In this document: piece after piece, positions 44,197 to 53,783 of the stretch
Position numbering within the stretch: position 1 is the stretch's first letter
How the letters are laid out: each line of letters starts with the position of its first letter
NCBI RefSeq assembly: GCF_003201605.1
Contig: NZ_QJJR01000004.1
Location: 124,001-188,000 of the forward strand
Length of the DNA: 64,000 bases
Direction: 5' to 3'
Source of the DNA: Streptohalobacillus salinus
GTDB taxonomy: Bacteria; Bacillota; Bacilli; Bacillales; Amphibacillaceae
The notes under the pieces: generated by a model
The model's database searches: none
Seen by the model: only the letters and a program-made list of their open reading frames with translations
What the model was told of the DNA's origin: nothing
Position numbers and translations under genes: made by a program

Positions 44197-45384
44197 ATGA
44201 AGTTAGCAAATCGCGTTCAAACGTTAACACCGTCTGCCACTTTAGCGATTACAGCTAAAGCGAAGGCGCTGAAAGAAGCAGGACATGATGTGATTGGACT
44301 AGGGGCAGGTGAACCTGATTTTGATACACCTGACTATATTATCGATGCAGCAGAAAAAGCCATGCGTCAAGGGCTGACGCGTTACACACCAGCAGGTGGT
44401 ATTTTACCTCTTCGTGAAGCGATCGCCGCTAAAATGTTACGCGATCATCAACTCAACTATGAAACAGATCAAATTATTGTGACCACAGGTGCAAAACACG
44501 CCTTATACACACTGTTCCAAGTCATCTTAAATAAAGGGGACGAAGTCATCGTACCTTCACCGTACTGGGTAAGTTATCCTGAACAAATAAAATTGGCAGA
44601 GGGTACACCTGTATTTGTTCGTGGTGAAGAAACAAATCAATTTAAACTAACAGCTGCACAATTAGAGTCAGCAATTACTGACAAAACCCGTGCTGTTATT
44701 ATTAATTCACCAAGTAATCCAACCGGGATGATGTATTCAAAAGAAGAACTACTGGCCCTTGGTGAGGTGTGTATTAAACACAACATTATTATTGTTTCCG
44801 ATGAAATATATGAAAAACTACTTTATACTGATCGTGAACATGTATCGATTGCAAGTTTATCCGAACAGCTACAAAAGCAGACTGTCGTCATCAATGGTGT
44901 GTCAAAATCACATGCGATGACTGGATGGCGGATTGGCTATGCATGTGGACGGAAAACCATTATTAAAGCCATGACAAATTTAGCTAGTCATTCGACTTCA
45001 AACCCAACGACAATCTCACAGTATGCAGCGCTAGCTGCCTACACAGAGAATGAATCGACATTAAAACAGATGGTGGCATCATTTAGTGAGCGGTTAGACT
45101 ATACGTATGAATTAATTACGCAATTGCCTGGTGTTACTTGTGTAAAACCTCAAGGTGCCTTTTATTTATTTCCGAATGTAAAAGAAGCAATCACGATGAC
45201 AGGGTTTGAGGACGTCGGTGCCTTTGCTACAGCCTTGCTGGAAGAAGAACAGGTCGCACTTGTTCCAGGAACGGGATTTGGTGCACCAGATAATGTGCGT
45301 CTGTCTTACGTGATTGAACCTGATCAATTGGCTGAAGCAATGCGTCGCATCGATCAGTTTATTAAACGGCACACAGAAATTTAG
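44197..45384 (+). CDS. aspB: Aspartate aminotransferase
   Basis: This PLP enzyme of 395 residues interconverts aspartate and oxaloacetate. Motifs are [12 protein letters not shown] near 30, [12 protein letters not shown] near 167, the PLP lysine in [17 protein letters not shown] near 235, and RLSYV near the end. AAGGAAAAGGTGA precedes ATG 44197. It forms a unit with asnS, as in B. subtilis, which makes sense because aspartate feeds asparagine metabolism. Confidence 0.94.
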   Translation: MKLANRVQTLTPSATLAITAKAKALKEAGHDVIGLGAGEPDFDTPDYIIDAAEKAMRQGLTRYTPAGGILPLREAIAAKMLRDHQLNYETDQIIVTTGAKHALYTLFQVILNKGDEVIVPSPYWVSYPEQIKLAEGTPVFVRGEETNQFKLTAAQLESAITDKTRAVIINSPSNPTGMMYSKEELLALGEVCIKHNIIIVSDEIYEKLLYTDREHVSIASLSEQLQKQTVVINGVSKSHAMTGWRIGYACGRKTIIKAMTNLASHSTSNPTTISQYAALAAYTENESTLKQMVASFSERLDYTYELITQLPGVTCVKPQGAFYLFPNVKEAITMTGFEDVGAFATALLEEEQVALVPGTGFGAPDNVRLSYVIEPDQLAEAMRRIDQFIKRHTEI

Positions 45385-45427
45385 ATCGCAACAGATAATG
45401 AAACAGAGAGAGCTGGAGGGAAGTTTT

Positions 45428-46720
45428 TTGAAAACAACGATTAGTAAAGTAAGTGAACATTTAAATGAAGAAGTAACGATTGGCTGCTGGTTAGCAAATA
45501 AACGCTCAAGTGGAAAAATTGCTTTTTTACAACTACGTGATGGAACCGGATTTATTCAAGGTGTCGTTGTGAAAGCAGCAGTTGACGAAGAGGTATTTCA
45601 GTTAGCAAAATCAATCACACAAGAATCCTCTGTTTATGTGACAGGGACGGTTGTGGAAGATACACGGTCACCGTTTGGTTATGAATTACAAGTTAATCAA
45701 CTGGAATTGATTCATGAAGCAGTGGATTTCCCCATTACACCTAAAGAACATGGGACTGAGTTTTTAATGGATCATCGCCACTTATGGTTGCGTTCTAAAC
45801 GTCAACACGCGGTGATGAAAGTACGTAATGAAATTATTCGTGCTTCATACGAATTTTTTAATAACAATGATTTTATTAAAATTGATCCACCAATCTTAAC
45901 TGGTTCAGCAGCTGAAGGTACAACGGAGCTTTTTCACACACAATATTTTGACGAAGAAGCTTATCTGTCTCAAAGTGGTCAATTGTATATGGAAGCAGCT
46001 GCGATGGCGTTTGGTAAAGTGTTCTCATTTGGTCCAACCTTTAGAGCAGAGAAATCAAAAACACGTCGTCACTTAATCGAGTTTTGGATGATTGAACCAG
46101 AAATGGCATTTGTGGAACATGATGAAAGTTTAGAAATTCAGGAACAATACGTGAGTTATCTAGCAAAAGCGGTTGTGGATAACTGTCAATTGGAACTGGA
46201 TACACTCGGTCGTGACGTCGAAAAACTTAAAAACATTACAGCACCATTTCCGCGTATTACCTATGATGAAGCGGTAAAGTTATTACAAGAAAAAGGCTTT
46301 GATGACATTAAGTGGGGTGAAGATTTTGGTTCACCACACGAAACAGCGATTGCCGAAATGTATGAAAAGCCTGTCTTTATCACCCATTACCCAAAAAACA
46401 TTAAAGCATTCTACATGAAGCCTGACCCAACGAACGAAGATGTTGTGCTTTGTGCTGATTTAATTGCCCCAGAAGGCTATGGAGAAATCATTGGTGGCTC
46501 TCAACGAATTGATGATTTGACGTTAATGCAACAGCGTTACGATGAACATAAATTATCAGGAGACGCCTACCTATGGTATTTAGAGCTCCGTAAATACGGT
46601 TCAGTGCCTCATGCTGGGTTTGGTTTAGGGCTTGAACGGACAGTAGCTTGGTTTAGTGGTGTCGAACACGTACGTGAAACGATTCCGTTTCCGCGTTTAT
46701 TAAACCGTCTTTATCCATAA
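45428..46720 (+). CDS. asnS: Asparaginyl-tRNA synthetase
   Basis: AsnRS charges tRNA-Asn. The 430-residue class IIb synthetase has an OB-fold domain (about 15-115, [23 protein letters not shown] in which [10 protein letters not shown] is diagnostic), then catalytic motifs 2 ([19 protein letters not shown]) and 3 (GFGLGLERT). The start is TTG 45428 behind GGAGGGAAG; it matches the B. subtilis N-terminus KTTI exactly, while upstream residues of the open frame do not belong. A terminator follows. Confidence 0.95.
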   Translation: MKTTISKVSEHLNEEVTIGCWLANKRSSGKIAFLQLRDGTGFIQGVVVKAAVDEEVFQLAKSITQESSVYVTGTVVEDTRSPFGYELQVNQLELIHEAVDFPITPKEHGTEFLMDHRHLWLRSKRQHAVMKVRNEIIRASYEFFNNNDFIKIDPPILTGSAAEGTTELFHTQYFDEEAYLSQSGQLYMEAAAMAFGKVFSFGPTFRAEKSKTRRHLIEFWMIEPEMAFVEHDESLEIQEQYVSYLAKAVVDNCQLELDTLGRDVEKLKNITAPFPRITYDEAVKLLQEKGFDDIKWGEDFGSPHETAIAEMYEKPVFITHYPKNIKAFYMKPDPTNEDVVLCADLIAPEGYGEIIGGSQRIDDLTLMQQRYDEHKLSGDAYLWYLELRKYGSVPHAGFGLGLERTVAWFSGVEHVRETIPFPRLLNRLYP

Positions 46721-46743
46721 GGTGTTATTACAAGTAAATCATT

Positions 46744-46775
46744 AAACCCTCGAATGACAATGTCGAGGGTTTTTA
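46744..46775 (+). terminator. Terminator after asnS
   Basis: AAACCCTCGA (46744-46753) and TCGAGGGTTT (46763-46772) form a perfect stem with a T-run. Confidence 0.9.
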
Positions 46776-46820
46776 TTTTCAATGTTACGTGTAGATGAAA
46801 TGATTAGAGAAGGGATTTGA

Positions 46821-47507
46821 TTGACGATGCCTAAATTGCGTCTTGAAACAGTGTTGCACGATCAGATGAGCGTACCGTATACGTTATTAAAAGACTATCA
46901 ATCCTTTCATATCGATGAAACTGAATTGCTTGTCATCTTACAATTGATGCGTTTTAAACATGAAGGCAATCGTTTCCCGACACCTTCAGACATAGGCGTA
47001 TCAACAAAGTTTGATGATCAATTAATTAGTCGGCATTTGCGTCAATTGATGCAAAAAGACTTGTTGACAATTGAAGAGGTCGATAATGGTGACGGGATTG
47101 TTGATGAGATGTATTCACTCGAACCGTTATGGAATAAAATATATACGCAATCGGAAAAAAAACCTGTCGGGCCAACAGATGATAGTGTTGCCATCTTCAA
47201 ATTATTTGAACAAGAATTTGGTCGAGTACTATCACCGTTTGAAATTGAAACGATTAACATTTGGATTGATCAAGATAACTATGAAATAAAACTGATTAAA
47301 CAAGCATTGCGCGAAGCAGTGTTGATGAGTAAGTTAAACTTTAAATACATCGATCGGATTCTGTCAGATTGGGCGAAAAAAGGAATTAAGACTGAAGAAC
47401 AAGCAAAAGCACAAGCCAAGTCTTTTCACCGGCCACAAACAGAGAACACGCCTAGAGAAAAAAGTGATCCATCGATCTATTACAATTGGCTAGAAGAAGA
47501 TGAGTGA
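46821..47507 (+). CDS. dnaD: DNA replication initiation protein DnaD
   Basis: DnaD helps load the replicative helicase at oriC and at restart sites in Firmicutes. The 228-residue protein has the N-terminal winged-helix DDBH1 domain (about 15-110) and the C-terminal DDBH2 domain (about 128-200, FGRVLSPFEIETINIW and FKYIDRIL). It ends with YYNWLEE. The start is TTG 46821 or ATG 46827; GAAGGG suits the TTG better. nth follows in the same operon. Confidence 0.92.
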   Translation: MTMPKLRLETVLHDQMSVPYTLLKDYQSFHIDETELLVILQLMRFKHEGNRFPTPSDIGVSTKFDDQLISRHLRQLMQKDLLTIEEVDNGDGIVDEMYSLEPLWNKIYTQSEKKPVGPTDDSVAIFKLFEQEFGRVLSPFEIETINIWIDQDNYEIKLIKQALREAVLMSKLNFKYIDRILSDWAKKGIKTEEQAKAQAKSFHRPQTENTPREKSDPSIYYNWLEEDE

Positions 47508-47516
47508 GGTGAGTTC

Positions 47517-48191
47517 ATGTTAACGAAGGTTCAGATTAAGCGTGTGTTAGATACACTTGAAGACATGTACCCCGAAGCTGACTGTGAGCTTGTTCATGAT
47601 AATCCGTTCGAGTTGGTGATTGCAGTGTTATTATCAGCTCAGTGCACCGATCAATTAGTTAATAAAGTGACAGCAACTTTGTTTCAAAAGTATCATACGC
47701 CTGAGGATTTTCTAGCGGTACCGTTAGAAGAATTACAAGCGAATATTCGTTCAATTGGTCTTTATCGTAATAAAGCGAAAAACATTCAAAAACTTGCTCA
47801 AACTTTGTTAGACGAATTTGATGGTCAAGTACCTAAGAGCAAACAGGAATTAGAGACACTGGCGGGGGTCGGGCGTAAAACCGCAAATGTTGTTGCGTCT
47901 GTAGCCTTTGACATTCCTGCAATCGCAGTGGATACTCATGTTGAGCGTGTCAGTAAACGATTAGGTATTTGTCGCTGGAAAGACAGTCCAATTGAAGTGG
48001 AGAATACCTTGATGAAGAAAATTCCAAAAGAAGCTTGGAGTGATACCCATCACCGTCTCATATTCTTTGGTCGTTATCATTGTAAAGCGCGAAACCCGAA
48101 TTGCCCGAATTGTCCATTACTCGATTTGTGTCGAGAAGGACAAAAAAGACTACGGAAAAAGGAGAGAGACGATGAATCAAACAATCATTGA
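47517..48191 (+). CDS. nth: Endonuclease III
   Basis: This DNA glycosylase/AP lyase removes oxidised pyrimidines. It has 224 residues. The helix-hairpin-helix motif LAGVGRKTANVV carries the catalytic lysine, and AVDTHVERV the aspartate. The C-terminal [4Fe-4S] cysteines are spaced C-x6-C-x2-C-x5-C (CKARNPNCPNCPLLDLC). It lies between dnaD and ypoC and overlaps ypoC by 20 bases. Confidence 0.96.
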   Translation: MLTKVQIKRVLDTLEDMYPEADCELVHDNPFELVIAVLLSAQCTDQLVNKVTATLFQKYHTPEDFLAVPLEELQANIRSIGLYRNKAKNIQKLAQTLLDEFDGQVPKSKQELETLAGVGRKTANVVASVAFDIPAIAVDTHVERVSKRLGICRWKDSPIEVENTLMKKIPKEAWSDTHHRLIFFGRYHCKARNPNCPNCPLLDLCREGQKRLRKKERDDESNNH

Positions 48192-48495
48192 AAACTGGAA
48201 GACAGCGTATCCTGCGCTTGTTAACTTATATAAAACTGAACAGTATCAAGCGACAGTTGCTCCAATGAAAGAGGCGGCAACTGATTTCGAAACCTCGCTC
48301 TATCAATTAAATGACGCAGATCCCACCACTCCGATTCATATGCTCAGGTATAAGCCAATTAATATCGAGGAACGATTAGCTTATGTTAATGAACATCCAA
48401 ATCAGTATCATGCTTGTTTACAATTAAATGGTCTATTTGAGGAGCTAGAAAAATTAATCGCAAAAAAACAAATCATTGATGAGATGGCTAAGTAA
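48172..48495 (+). CDS. ypoC: YpoC family protein
   Basis: This 107-residue soluble protein is encoded directly after nth. ATG 48172 follows AAAGGAGAG within the nth end. The conserved YpoC-like part is the C-terminal half (KPINIEERLAYVNEHPNQYHA, of which NIEERL and YHACLQL are typical). Its function is unknown. In B. subtilis ponA and recU lie beyond it, convergent; here a gene-free stretch and a DUF1295 gene lie between. Confidence 0.82.
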   Translation: MNQTIIENWKTAYPALVNLYKTEQYQATVAPMKEAATDFETSLYQLNDADPTTPIHMLRYKPINIEERLAYVNEHPNQYHACLQLNGLFEELEKLIAKKQIIDEMAK

Positions 48496-49007
48496 AGAAT
48501 TAATACATTGACGCATTGAAAATCTTGATTATCACGTGCGCTTCCTTGATAGAATGGGAGCTTAACGTAATAGCTCGGGATATTGTGGGCGGTATATTAC
48601 TATGTGATTTAGGCTTCTAGTCGAGAAAATCTTCAAGCATTTTTGTTAAAGTTCTAGATGAGTCATGTTAAACTATGAGGTAGTCTTATACTACCATAGT
48701 GTGAGCCTACAAACATAGTTAGCTAAATACTTCGTGAAAACAAAAAACCACAGATGAAGGAGTGAACAACATTTAGTTATCATCGACAAAAATAAGTTAG
48801 TTGTTACTGTTGCTGATCAATTTAAGAAGGAAGGGTGAGACAGTTGCAAACGCTTAGGTAGTGACTTAAAATCATGCGCTATCTACATTTAACAGGGTTG
48901 GCATCGCAACGAACTACTTCACAGCACACCAACGCCTATTTTTGAGCTAATTGATGAAAAGGAAATGTCGTGATTTTTTAAAAAAACTTTATAAAAGGAG
49001 CAATCAA
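48496..49007 (+). other. Gene-free stretch of 512 bases, possible gene relics
   Basis: No intact gene is seen. A frame ending at 48840 gives LVIIDKNKLVVTVADQF before a stop, which reads like protein but has a stop 10 codons upstream and no start. An imperfect hairpin lies at 48673-48699 (CTATGAGGTAGT with ACTACCATAG). Short starts near 48951 lead in frame to the DUF1295 gene but lack a good ribosome site. Confidence 0.4.
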
Positions 49008-49880
49008 ATGGACAAAAAGCGTCTTGTTATTTATCCACTATTATTTATTATCACTTTGGCTATTGCCACAAAAGGTTTTACAGCTTTAGCTTTAAACGGA
49101 CTTATCTTACCAATGGGGATTACTTTTCTATACTTTACAATCATTTTTCTAATTGCTACAGCGATTAAAAACAACTCAATTGTAGATATTGGTTGGGGAA
49201 TGGGATTTGTGATAGGTAGTTGGGCCACCTTATTTATTACAGATAAGCCGACCACACTTTCTTATGTTGTTGTTGGCTTTATTACATTTTGGGGTCTGCG
49301 ACTAAGTATTCGTCTACTCAGACGAAACTATGGTAAACCGGAAGATTTCCGATATGCTCAGTGGCGTAAAGAATGGGGCGAACATGTCGTACTTATTGCC
49401 TTTTTCCGCGTTTTTATGGTACAAGGAATAATTAATTTTGTCGTTGGTTCAGCAGCTTATGCAATCATTAAGTATAACGAATTTGACTTCTCTGGACTCA
49501 GTCAATTCATCGTCTACATTGGATTACTAGTTGCTTTTACTGGCTTATTCTTTGAAGTTGTTGGCGATGAACAGTTGCGACAGCATATTAAAAAAGGTTC
49601 AGGTAAGTTGCTTCAATCCGGTCTTTGGTCAGTGACACGTCACCCGAATTATTTTGGAGAGATACTGATTTGGATTGGTCTTTATTTCGCCGGGTTAGCG
49701 ATGCTTATTGAGGGATCGATTAATGTTTTTTATTATGGCTCACTTATCCTGTCACCATTTATTATGAGTACGGTCTTAATAAAAATATCAACACCATTGC
49801 TTGAAAAAAACATGGAAAAATATCATGGCTGGGAAGCCTATAAAAAACGTGTCCCAATGATTTTTCCTTGGGCGAAGTAA
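49008..49880 (+). CDS. DUF1295 / steroid 5-alpha-reductase-like membrane protein
   Basis: This polytopic membrane protein of 290 residues has about seven hydrophobic helices. The C-terminal signature SVTRHPNYFGEILIWIGLY (RHPNYFGE core) is typical of DUF1295, related to steroid 5-alpha reductases and isoprenylcysteine methyltransferases that use NADPH or SAM. The substrate is unknown. ATG 49008 follows AAAAGGAG at proper distance. Nothing like it sits between ypoC and ponA in B. subtilis, so it is an insertion at this place, probably by transfer or rearrangement (inference). Confidence 0.85.
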   Translation: MDKKRLVIYPLLFIITLAIATKGFTALALNGLILPMGITFLYFTIIFLIATAIKNNSIVDIGWGMGFVIGSWATLFITDKPTTLSYVVVGFITFWGLRLSIRLLRRNYGKPEDFRYAQWRKEWGEHVVLIAFFRVFMVQGIINFVVGSAAYAIIKYNEFDFSGLSQFIVYIGLLVAFTGLFFEVVGDEQLRQHIKKGSGKLLQSGLWSVTRHPNYFGEILIWIGLYFAGLAMLIEGSINVFYYGSLILSPFIMSTVLIKISTPLLEKNMEKYHGWEAYKKRVPMIFPWAK

Positions 49881-49891
49881 CAAAAAATTTT

Positions 49892-49930
49892 AAAAAACGA
49901 TGACCTGGATAGTTCAGGTCATCGTTTTTT
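49892..49930 (+). terminator. Bidirectional terminator after the DUF1295 gene
   Basis: AAAAAACGATGACCTG and CAGGTCATCGTTTTTT form a perfect 16-bp stem with a 7-base loop. Confidence 0.93.
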
Positions 49931-50067
49931 AATTTGGTGAACATGTGCGATGACATTGGTTCGATTGTGATGAAACTTTGTCGAATCGGTCCCAACGCCA
50001 GTTCGTTTTCGCGATAAAACGATAAAGCCCTTCTATCAAACCGAACTTATCTACACTTTTTTTATAC

Positions 50068-50106
50068 AAAAAGCGAGGCGCTCTAGACTAAGAGGCCACG
50101 CTTTTT
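50068..50106 (-). terminator. Terminator downstream of ponA
   Basis: AAAAAGCG...CGCTTTTT with inner GGC/GCC and CTCT/AGAG pairs makes a long stem just after the ponA stop on the minus strand. It also has a T-run on the plus strand, so it may work in both directions. Confidence 0.82.
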
Positions 50107-50116
50107 AGCTTGTTAT

Positions 50117-52615
50117 TTAGGCAGCTTCATCGACCTCATCTGGAGGATCAACAGGCTCTTCGTCATCAATTGGTGCTTCAGGTTCTTCTTCATCATCATT
50201 TGCACCATTTCCGTTCCCATTGTTTCCATTATCTTGATCGATATCTGGTTCTTCTTCATCTTCGGTCGGTTGTTCAGGTTCTTCAACTTCATCATCGTCT
50301 GGTTCTTCTTCTTCTCTTGCAGGTATTTGTAAGTCAATGGTTCTTGTTTCACTTGTGAGTGTTACATCTTCTTGACTAAAGACGGTCACATTAATTGTAT
50401 AACTGGTGTCATCGACCACTTCATTGATTGTATAGTTAGTCGCTTCAGTTGTCGTTGACTGGTTGTTCCCGTCTTGTTGATAGGTGACTTCGTATTCAAC
50501 ATCTTGTTCGGATTCGTGTTCCCAAGTGACATCAATTGTTGCGGTTTCTTCATCATAGGTAGCTGTCAAATTCTCTACTGGATCAAGCTGCTCATACGCA
50601 TCTGATACGGCAGTCGGTTCCGTTCCTGCTTTGAATAACTCCGTCACAATTTGATCATCGGGTGTAAAGTCACTCGGGCGTTCGGCAGGGTTACTGCCTT
50701 TTTCAATCGCTACACTAACAACTGAATTTGGCTGAGTGAAGTCCGAGGTTTCAATATTTTTTGATAGCTCAGTTATCATATTTTTAAAGAGCTGTCGTGA
50801 AATGGACGTATCAGGTACACTACGTGTTGCATCTTCATGATAACCTGTCCACACAGCGATGGTGTAGTTTGTCGTTAGTCCAGCGAACCAGCTATCGACA
50901 TTATCATTTGTAGTTCCCGTCTTACCTGCGATAGGTAACCCACTTACTGCAGCAGATTGGCCGGTTCCATTTCTAACAACGCTTTTCATCATATCCGTCA
51001 CCATATAGGCTGTTGCTTCAGACATCGCGACAATAGGTTCTGAAGCTAATGTTTCTTCACGCCCATCAGGAAAAACCACTTTGGTGACAGCATAAGGTTC
51101 ATTGTAGAGCCCTTCATTTCCAAAAGCGCTATATGCGCCAGCCATTTGAAGAGAAGAGACACTCATTTGTGAGCCACCGATGGCGTCACGAATATTTAAA
51201 CCATCAGCTGGAATCGGCATACCGAGTTGTTCGGCAAAATCAGTCGCATTCGAACGACCAACTTCATCAAATGTTTTCACTGCAACCACATTTGATGAAT
51301 GCGTGAGGGCATCTCGTAAAGTAATCCAGCCTCGGTAACGACTGCCTGCGTTTTTAATATCTGACGAGCCTTGGGTTGGGTATGCTTGATCATCATTCAT
51401 CAGGTGATAGGTCGACCAGTCCAAATATTCAACGGCAGGACCGTAAGATAACACGGGTTTGATTGCAGACCCTGGTTGACGTTTAGCTTGAATTGCCATA
51501 TTAAACCCACCGGCAGTTCTGTCTCTACCACCACCAATCGCTTGAATCGCACCTGTCTTAGTATCAACGACCGATAAACCAGATTGCAATTCTTCGTCTG
51601 GATATTGGACGGGGCTTTCTTCTGATAATAAATATTCGACATAGCTTTGAGCGTTCGGGTCTAAGGTTGTATATACTTCAACGCCATCATTGTATAAATC
51701 AATGCCGAGTTTCTCATCAAGTTCAATCCGGACTTGATCGAGAAAGGCTGTATAGGCTGTGCGGGTGGCGCTCTGCAGATTAAGCATGTCTTCAATCTCA
51801 ACGTTTAATGCTTCTTCTTTTTCGGTTTCAGTAATTTTTCCGTGGCGGACCATTAGCGTTAAGACAGTTTCCATCCGTTCTTTAGCAAGATCAGGATTAA
51901 CGGTTGGATCGTAAGCAGATGGTCGTTGCGGAAGGCCAGCAAGGAGTGCTGCTTGAGACAAGGTTAACTCATTAAGGTCTTCGACATTAAAATAATTGCG
52001 CGCAGCTGTTTTTATTCCGTAACCACCCGAGCCGTAAAAGATTCGATTTAAATACATTTCCAAAATTGCTTCTTTTGAATAAGCAGCGTCTAATTGGATC
52101 GCTAACCATTGTTCTTGTACTTTCCGTTCCAATGTTTTATCAGGATACAAAAATGCCCCTTTGATTACTTGTTGGGTAATCGTACTTCCACCCTCTGCGC
52201 CAAAACCATCAGAGATATTGGCAAGGACTGCGCCACCAATCCGTTTCAAATCAATACCGAAGTGATCAAAATAACGAACATCTTCAGTTGCTAGAACGGC
52301 ATCAATGAGAAAATCAGGCAATTCTTCATAGGTGACTTTTTCTCGTTGCTCTTCTCCAAGATCGGCGAAAAGTTCATTGTTTTGATCATAGACCTTTGTT
52401 GATGCAGGAACACTTAGCTTGTCTGGATCCAGTTCAGGAGACCGAACAATGTAAAAAATAAATAATCCAGCAACAAACAATCCAATGATTAATACTAGGG
52501 TAACTATGGTTAACATCACCTTCTTGAAACGTGAGGTATGCTTTTTATTCACTTGCTTTTTATTTGTTTGCTCAGCTTGTCTTTTTGCTGTACGTGATTG
52601 ACTGTTATCAGCCAT
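50117..52615 (-). CDS. ponA: Class A penicillin-binding protein 1
   Basis: This bifunctional peptidoglycan synthase has 832 residues. A basic cytoplasmic N-terminus and membrane helix (about 33-56) lead into the glycosyltransferase domain (catalytic E111 in ATEDVRYFDHFGID; EMYLNRIFYG). The transpeptidase domain follows (nucleophile serine in QPGSAIKP, about 382; SSN-type motif THSSNVV; KTGTT near 567). A fibronectin type III domain (about 655-740) and an extremely acidic, low-complexity tail of about 75 residues follow, rich in E, D, P and NGNGNG. The acidic tail suggests a saline habitat (inference). The start has GGAGG in front, within the recU end. Confidence 0.95.
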   Translation of the reverse strand: MADNSQSRTAKRQAEQTNKKQVNKKHTSRFKKVMLTIVTLVLIIGLFVAGLFIFYIVRSPELDPDKLSVPASTKVYDQNNELFADLGEEQREKVTYEELPDFLIDAVLATEDVRYFDHFGIDLKRIGGAVLANISDGFGAEGGSTITQQVIKGAFLYPDKTLERKVQEQWLAIQLDAAYSKEAILEMYLNRIFYGSGGYGIKTAARNYFNVEDLNELTLSQAALLAGLPQRPSAYDPTVNPDLAKERMETVLTLMVRHGKITETEKEEALNVEIEDMLNLQSATRTAYTAFLDQVRIELDEKLGIDLYNDGVEVYTTLDPNAQSYVEYLLSEESPVQYPDEELQSGLSVVDTKTGAIQAIGGGRDRTAGGFNMAIQAKRQPGSAIKPVLSYGPAVEYLDWSTYHLMNDDQAYPTQGSSDIKNAGSRYRGWITLRDALTHSSNVVAVKTFDEVGRSNATDFAEQLGMPIPADGLNIRDAIGGSQMSVSSLQMAGAYSAFGNEGLYNEPYAVTKVVFPDGREETLASEPIVAMSEATAYMVTDMMKSVVRNGTGQSAAVSGLPIAGKTGTTNDNVDSWFAGLTTNYTIAVWTGYHEDATRSVPDTSISRQLFKNMITELSKNIETSDFTQPNSVVSVAIEKGSNPAERPSDFTPDDQIVTELFKAGTEPTAVSDAYEQLDPVENLTATYDEETATIDVTWEHESEQDVEYEVTYQQDGNNQSTTTEATNYTINEVVDDTSYTINVTVFSQEDVTLTSETRTIDLQIPAREEEEPDDDEVEEPEQPTEDEEEPDIDQDNGNNGNGNGANDDEEEPEAPIDDEEPVDPPDEVDEAA

Positions 52616-52617
52616 GT

Positions 52618-53220
52618 TTATTCCTCCATTCTAAAAAACAACTGATCGATAACAGATAAATAATTAACGATCACAGGATACCCGGTGGGCATTTCGATAC
52701 CGTGTTCAACGATATCCTGATAAGGGATAGACTTTCGTCCTCCTTTATATTGACGTTCCCAGTATGCGAAAAGTTTCATCGCGGGTAAGAAGAACGTCCG
52801 ATTATGTGGTTGGAAACGAATAATAACAAAACTAATGCCACCATGTGCAACAACTTCCCGCATATGCTCAATTTGATGGGCGTGAAAGTTAGTAAGGGGA
52901 AAGGCTGTTTTATTTTTTGTTTCTTTTGCCTCGAAATCGATGTAACGTCCCCGATAGACTCCGTTATAATCGGTCGTTGATGCTTGTTTAAAATACGCTT
53001 CTTTTATCACGGCAGCACTTCGTTTTGGATAATCAACCTTAACAATTTGAACAGGCGTCGGTTTCTTGTGGACCACACATTTGTTTTGTTGATGCAAGAC
53101 TTGGTTGGTCACATTAATATCCTCTTCTAAGGTCATGCCGCGGTTACTAAAACTTTGTTTTTTAACTAAGTGATGTTCTTTATTCGTTGCACTATGTTTT
53201 TTACCATTTGGATAATTCAT
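52618..53220 (-). CDS. recU: Holliday junction resolvase RecU
   Basis: RecU cuts Holliday junctions during recombination and chromosome segregation. It has 200 residues. The active-site region is TTDYNGVYRGRYIDFEAKETK, with D, E and K ligands in YIDFEAKE, preceded by KPTPVQIVKVDYPKRS and SNRGMTLEED. ATG 53220 is chosen because GGAGGG lies in front and the protein then begins MNYPNGK like B. subtilis RecU; the open frame extends 9 codons further. It is co-transcribed with ponA, as in B. subtilis. Confidence 0.95.
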   Translation of the reverse strand: MNYPNGKKHSATNKEHHLVKKQSFSNRGMTLEEDINVTNQVLHQQNKCVVHKKPTPVQIVKVDYPKRSAAVIKEAYFKQASTTDYNGVYRGRYIDFEAKETKNKTAFPLTNFHAHQIEHMREVVAHGGISFVIIRFQPHNRTFFLPAMKLFAYWERQYKGGRKSIPYQDIVEHGIEMPTGYPVIVNYLSVIDQLFFRMEE

Positions 53221-53417
53221 GTTTGTCCCTCCGCATACCGTTATCATATCAGAAAATGATAACTTGTGAGAACTAAAACGAAAAAAATAGAAATTAAGCC
53301 CCAGTCATTCCATGAGGAAAGATAGGCCATGGCGCACGTTTTATCTCATTAAAGCGCTCGGTTTATCATTTACTTAAAATGGCTCAATGTGGTACATTAT
53401 TGATAGGTAGGTGAGTC

Positions 53418-53777
53418 ATGATGAATAGTTTAACAGCAACACGTCAATTAAATGACGAGAAAAATAAACTCGTCGTTCTTTATAAAACAAAGCAAATTGA
53501 ACCAAGTTCCGATAAACACGCCTTCTTTTATGAGGTCAAAGAACAAACCACGCCGATCTTTGCCGCGGTGGATGAATGGGAAAAGATTATTAATGAAGCA
53601 ATTAAAGACCAGTCATTGAAACTGCACCCATCATTAGTAGCGCAAACAAAAGAAAATTTTGAGTTAATCATCATGCATAGCTATTATCATGATGTAGATG
53701 AGAAAAGGTACCAGGAATTGATTAAATCGATTGATTATGTTTTGGACATCATTGAACAAGAAATGGAGGCATATTAA
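53418..53777 (+). CDS. yppE: YppE family protein (DUF1798)
   Basis: This small soluble all-helical protein of about 119 residues has the layout and place of B. subtilis YppE, divergent from recU and followed by ypsA. Helical stretches are ENFELIIMHSYYHDVDEKRY and the C-terminal IDYVLDIIEQEMEAY. AGGTGAG precedes ATG 53418 and ATG 53421, and either can be the start. Its function is unknown. yppC, yppD, yppF and yppG are absent. Confidence 0.8.
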   Translation: MMNSLTATRQLNDEKNKLVVLYKTKQIEPSSDKHAFFYEVKEQTTPIFAAVDEWEKIINEAIKDQSLKLHPSLVAQTKENFELIIMHSYYHDVDEKRYQELIKSIDYVLDIIEQEMEAY

Positions 53778-53783
53778 ACAGTT

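Noticed and set aside
50110-50358. Open frames on both strands over the end of ponA
   Set aside because: They arise from the repetitive GAA/GAT codons of the acidic PBP1 tail read in other frames; composition is leucine/histidine or lysine/methionine repeats with no ribosome site.
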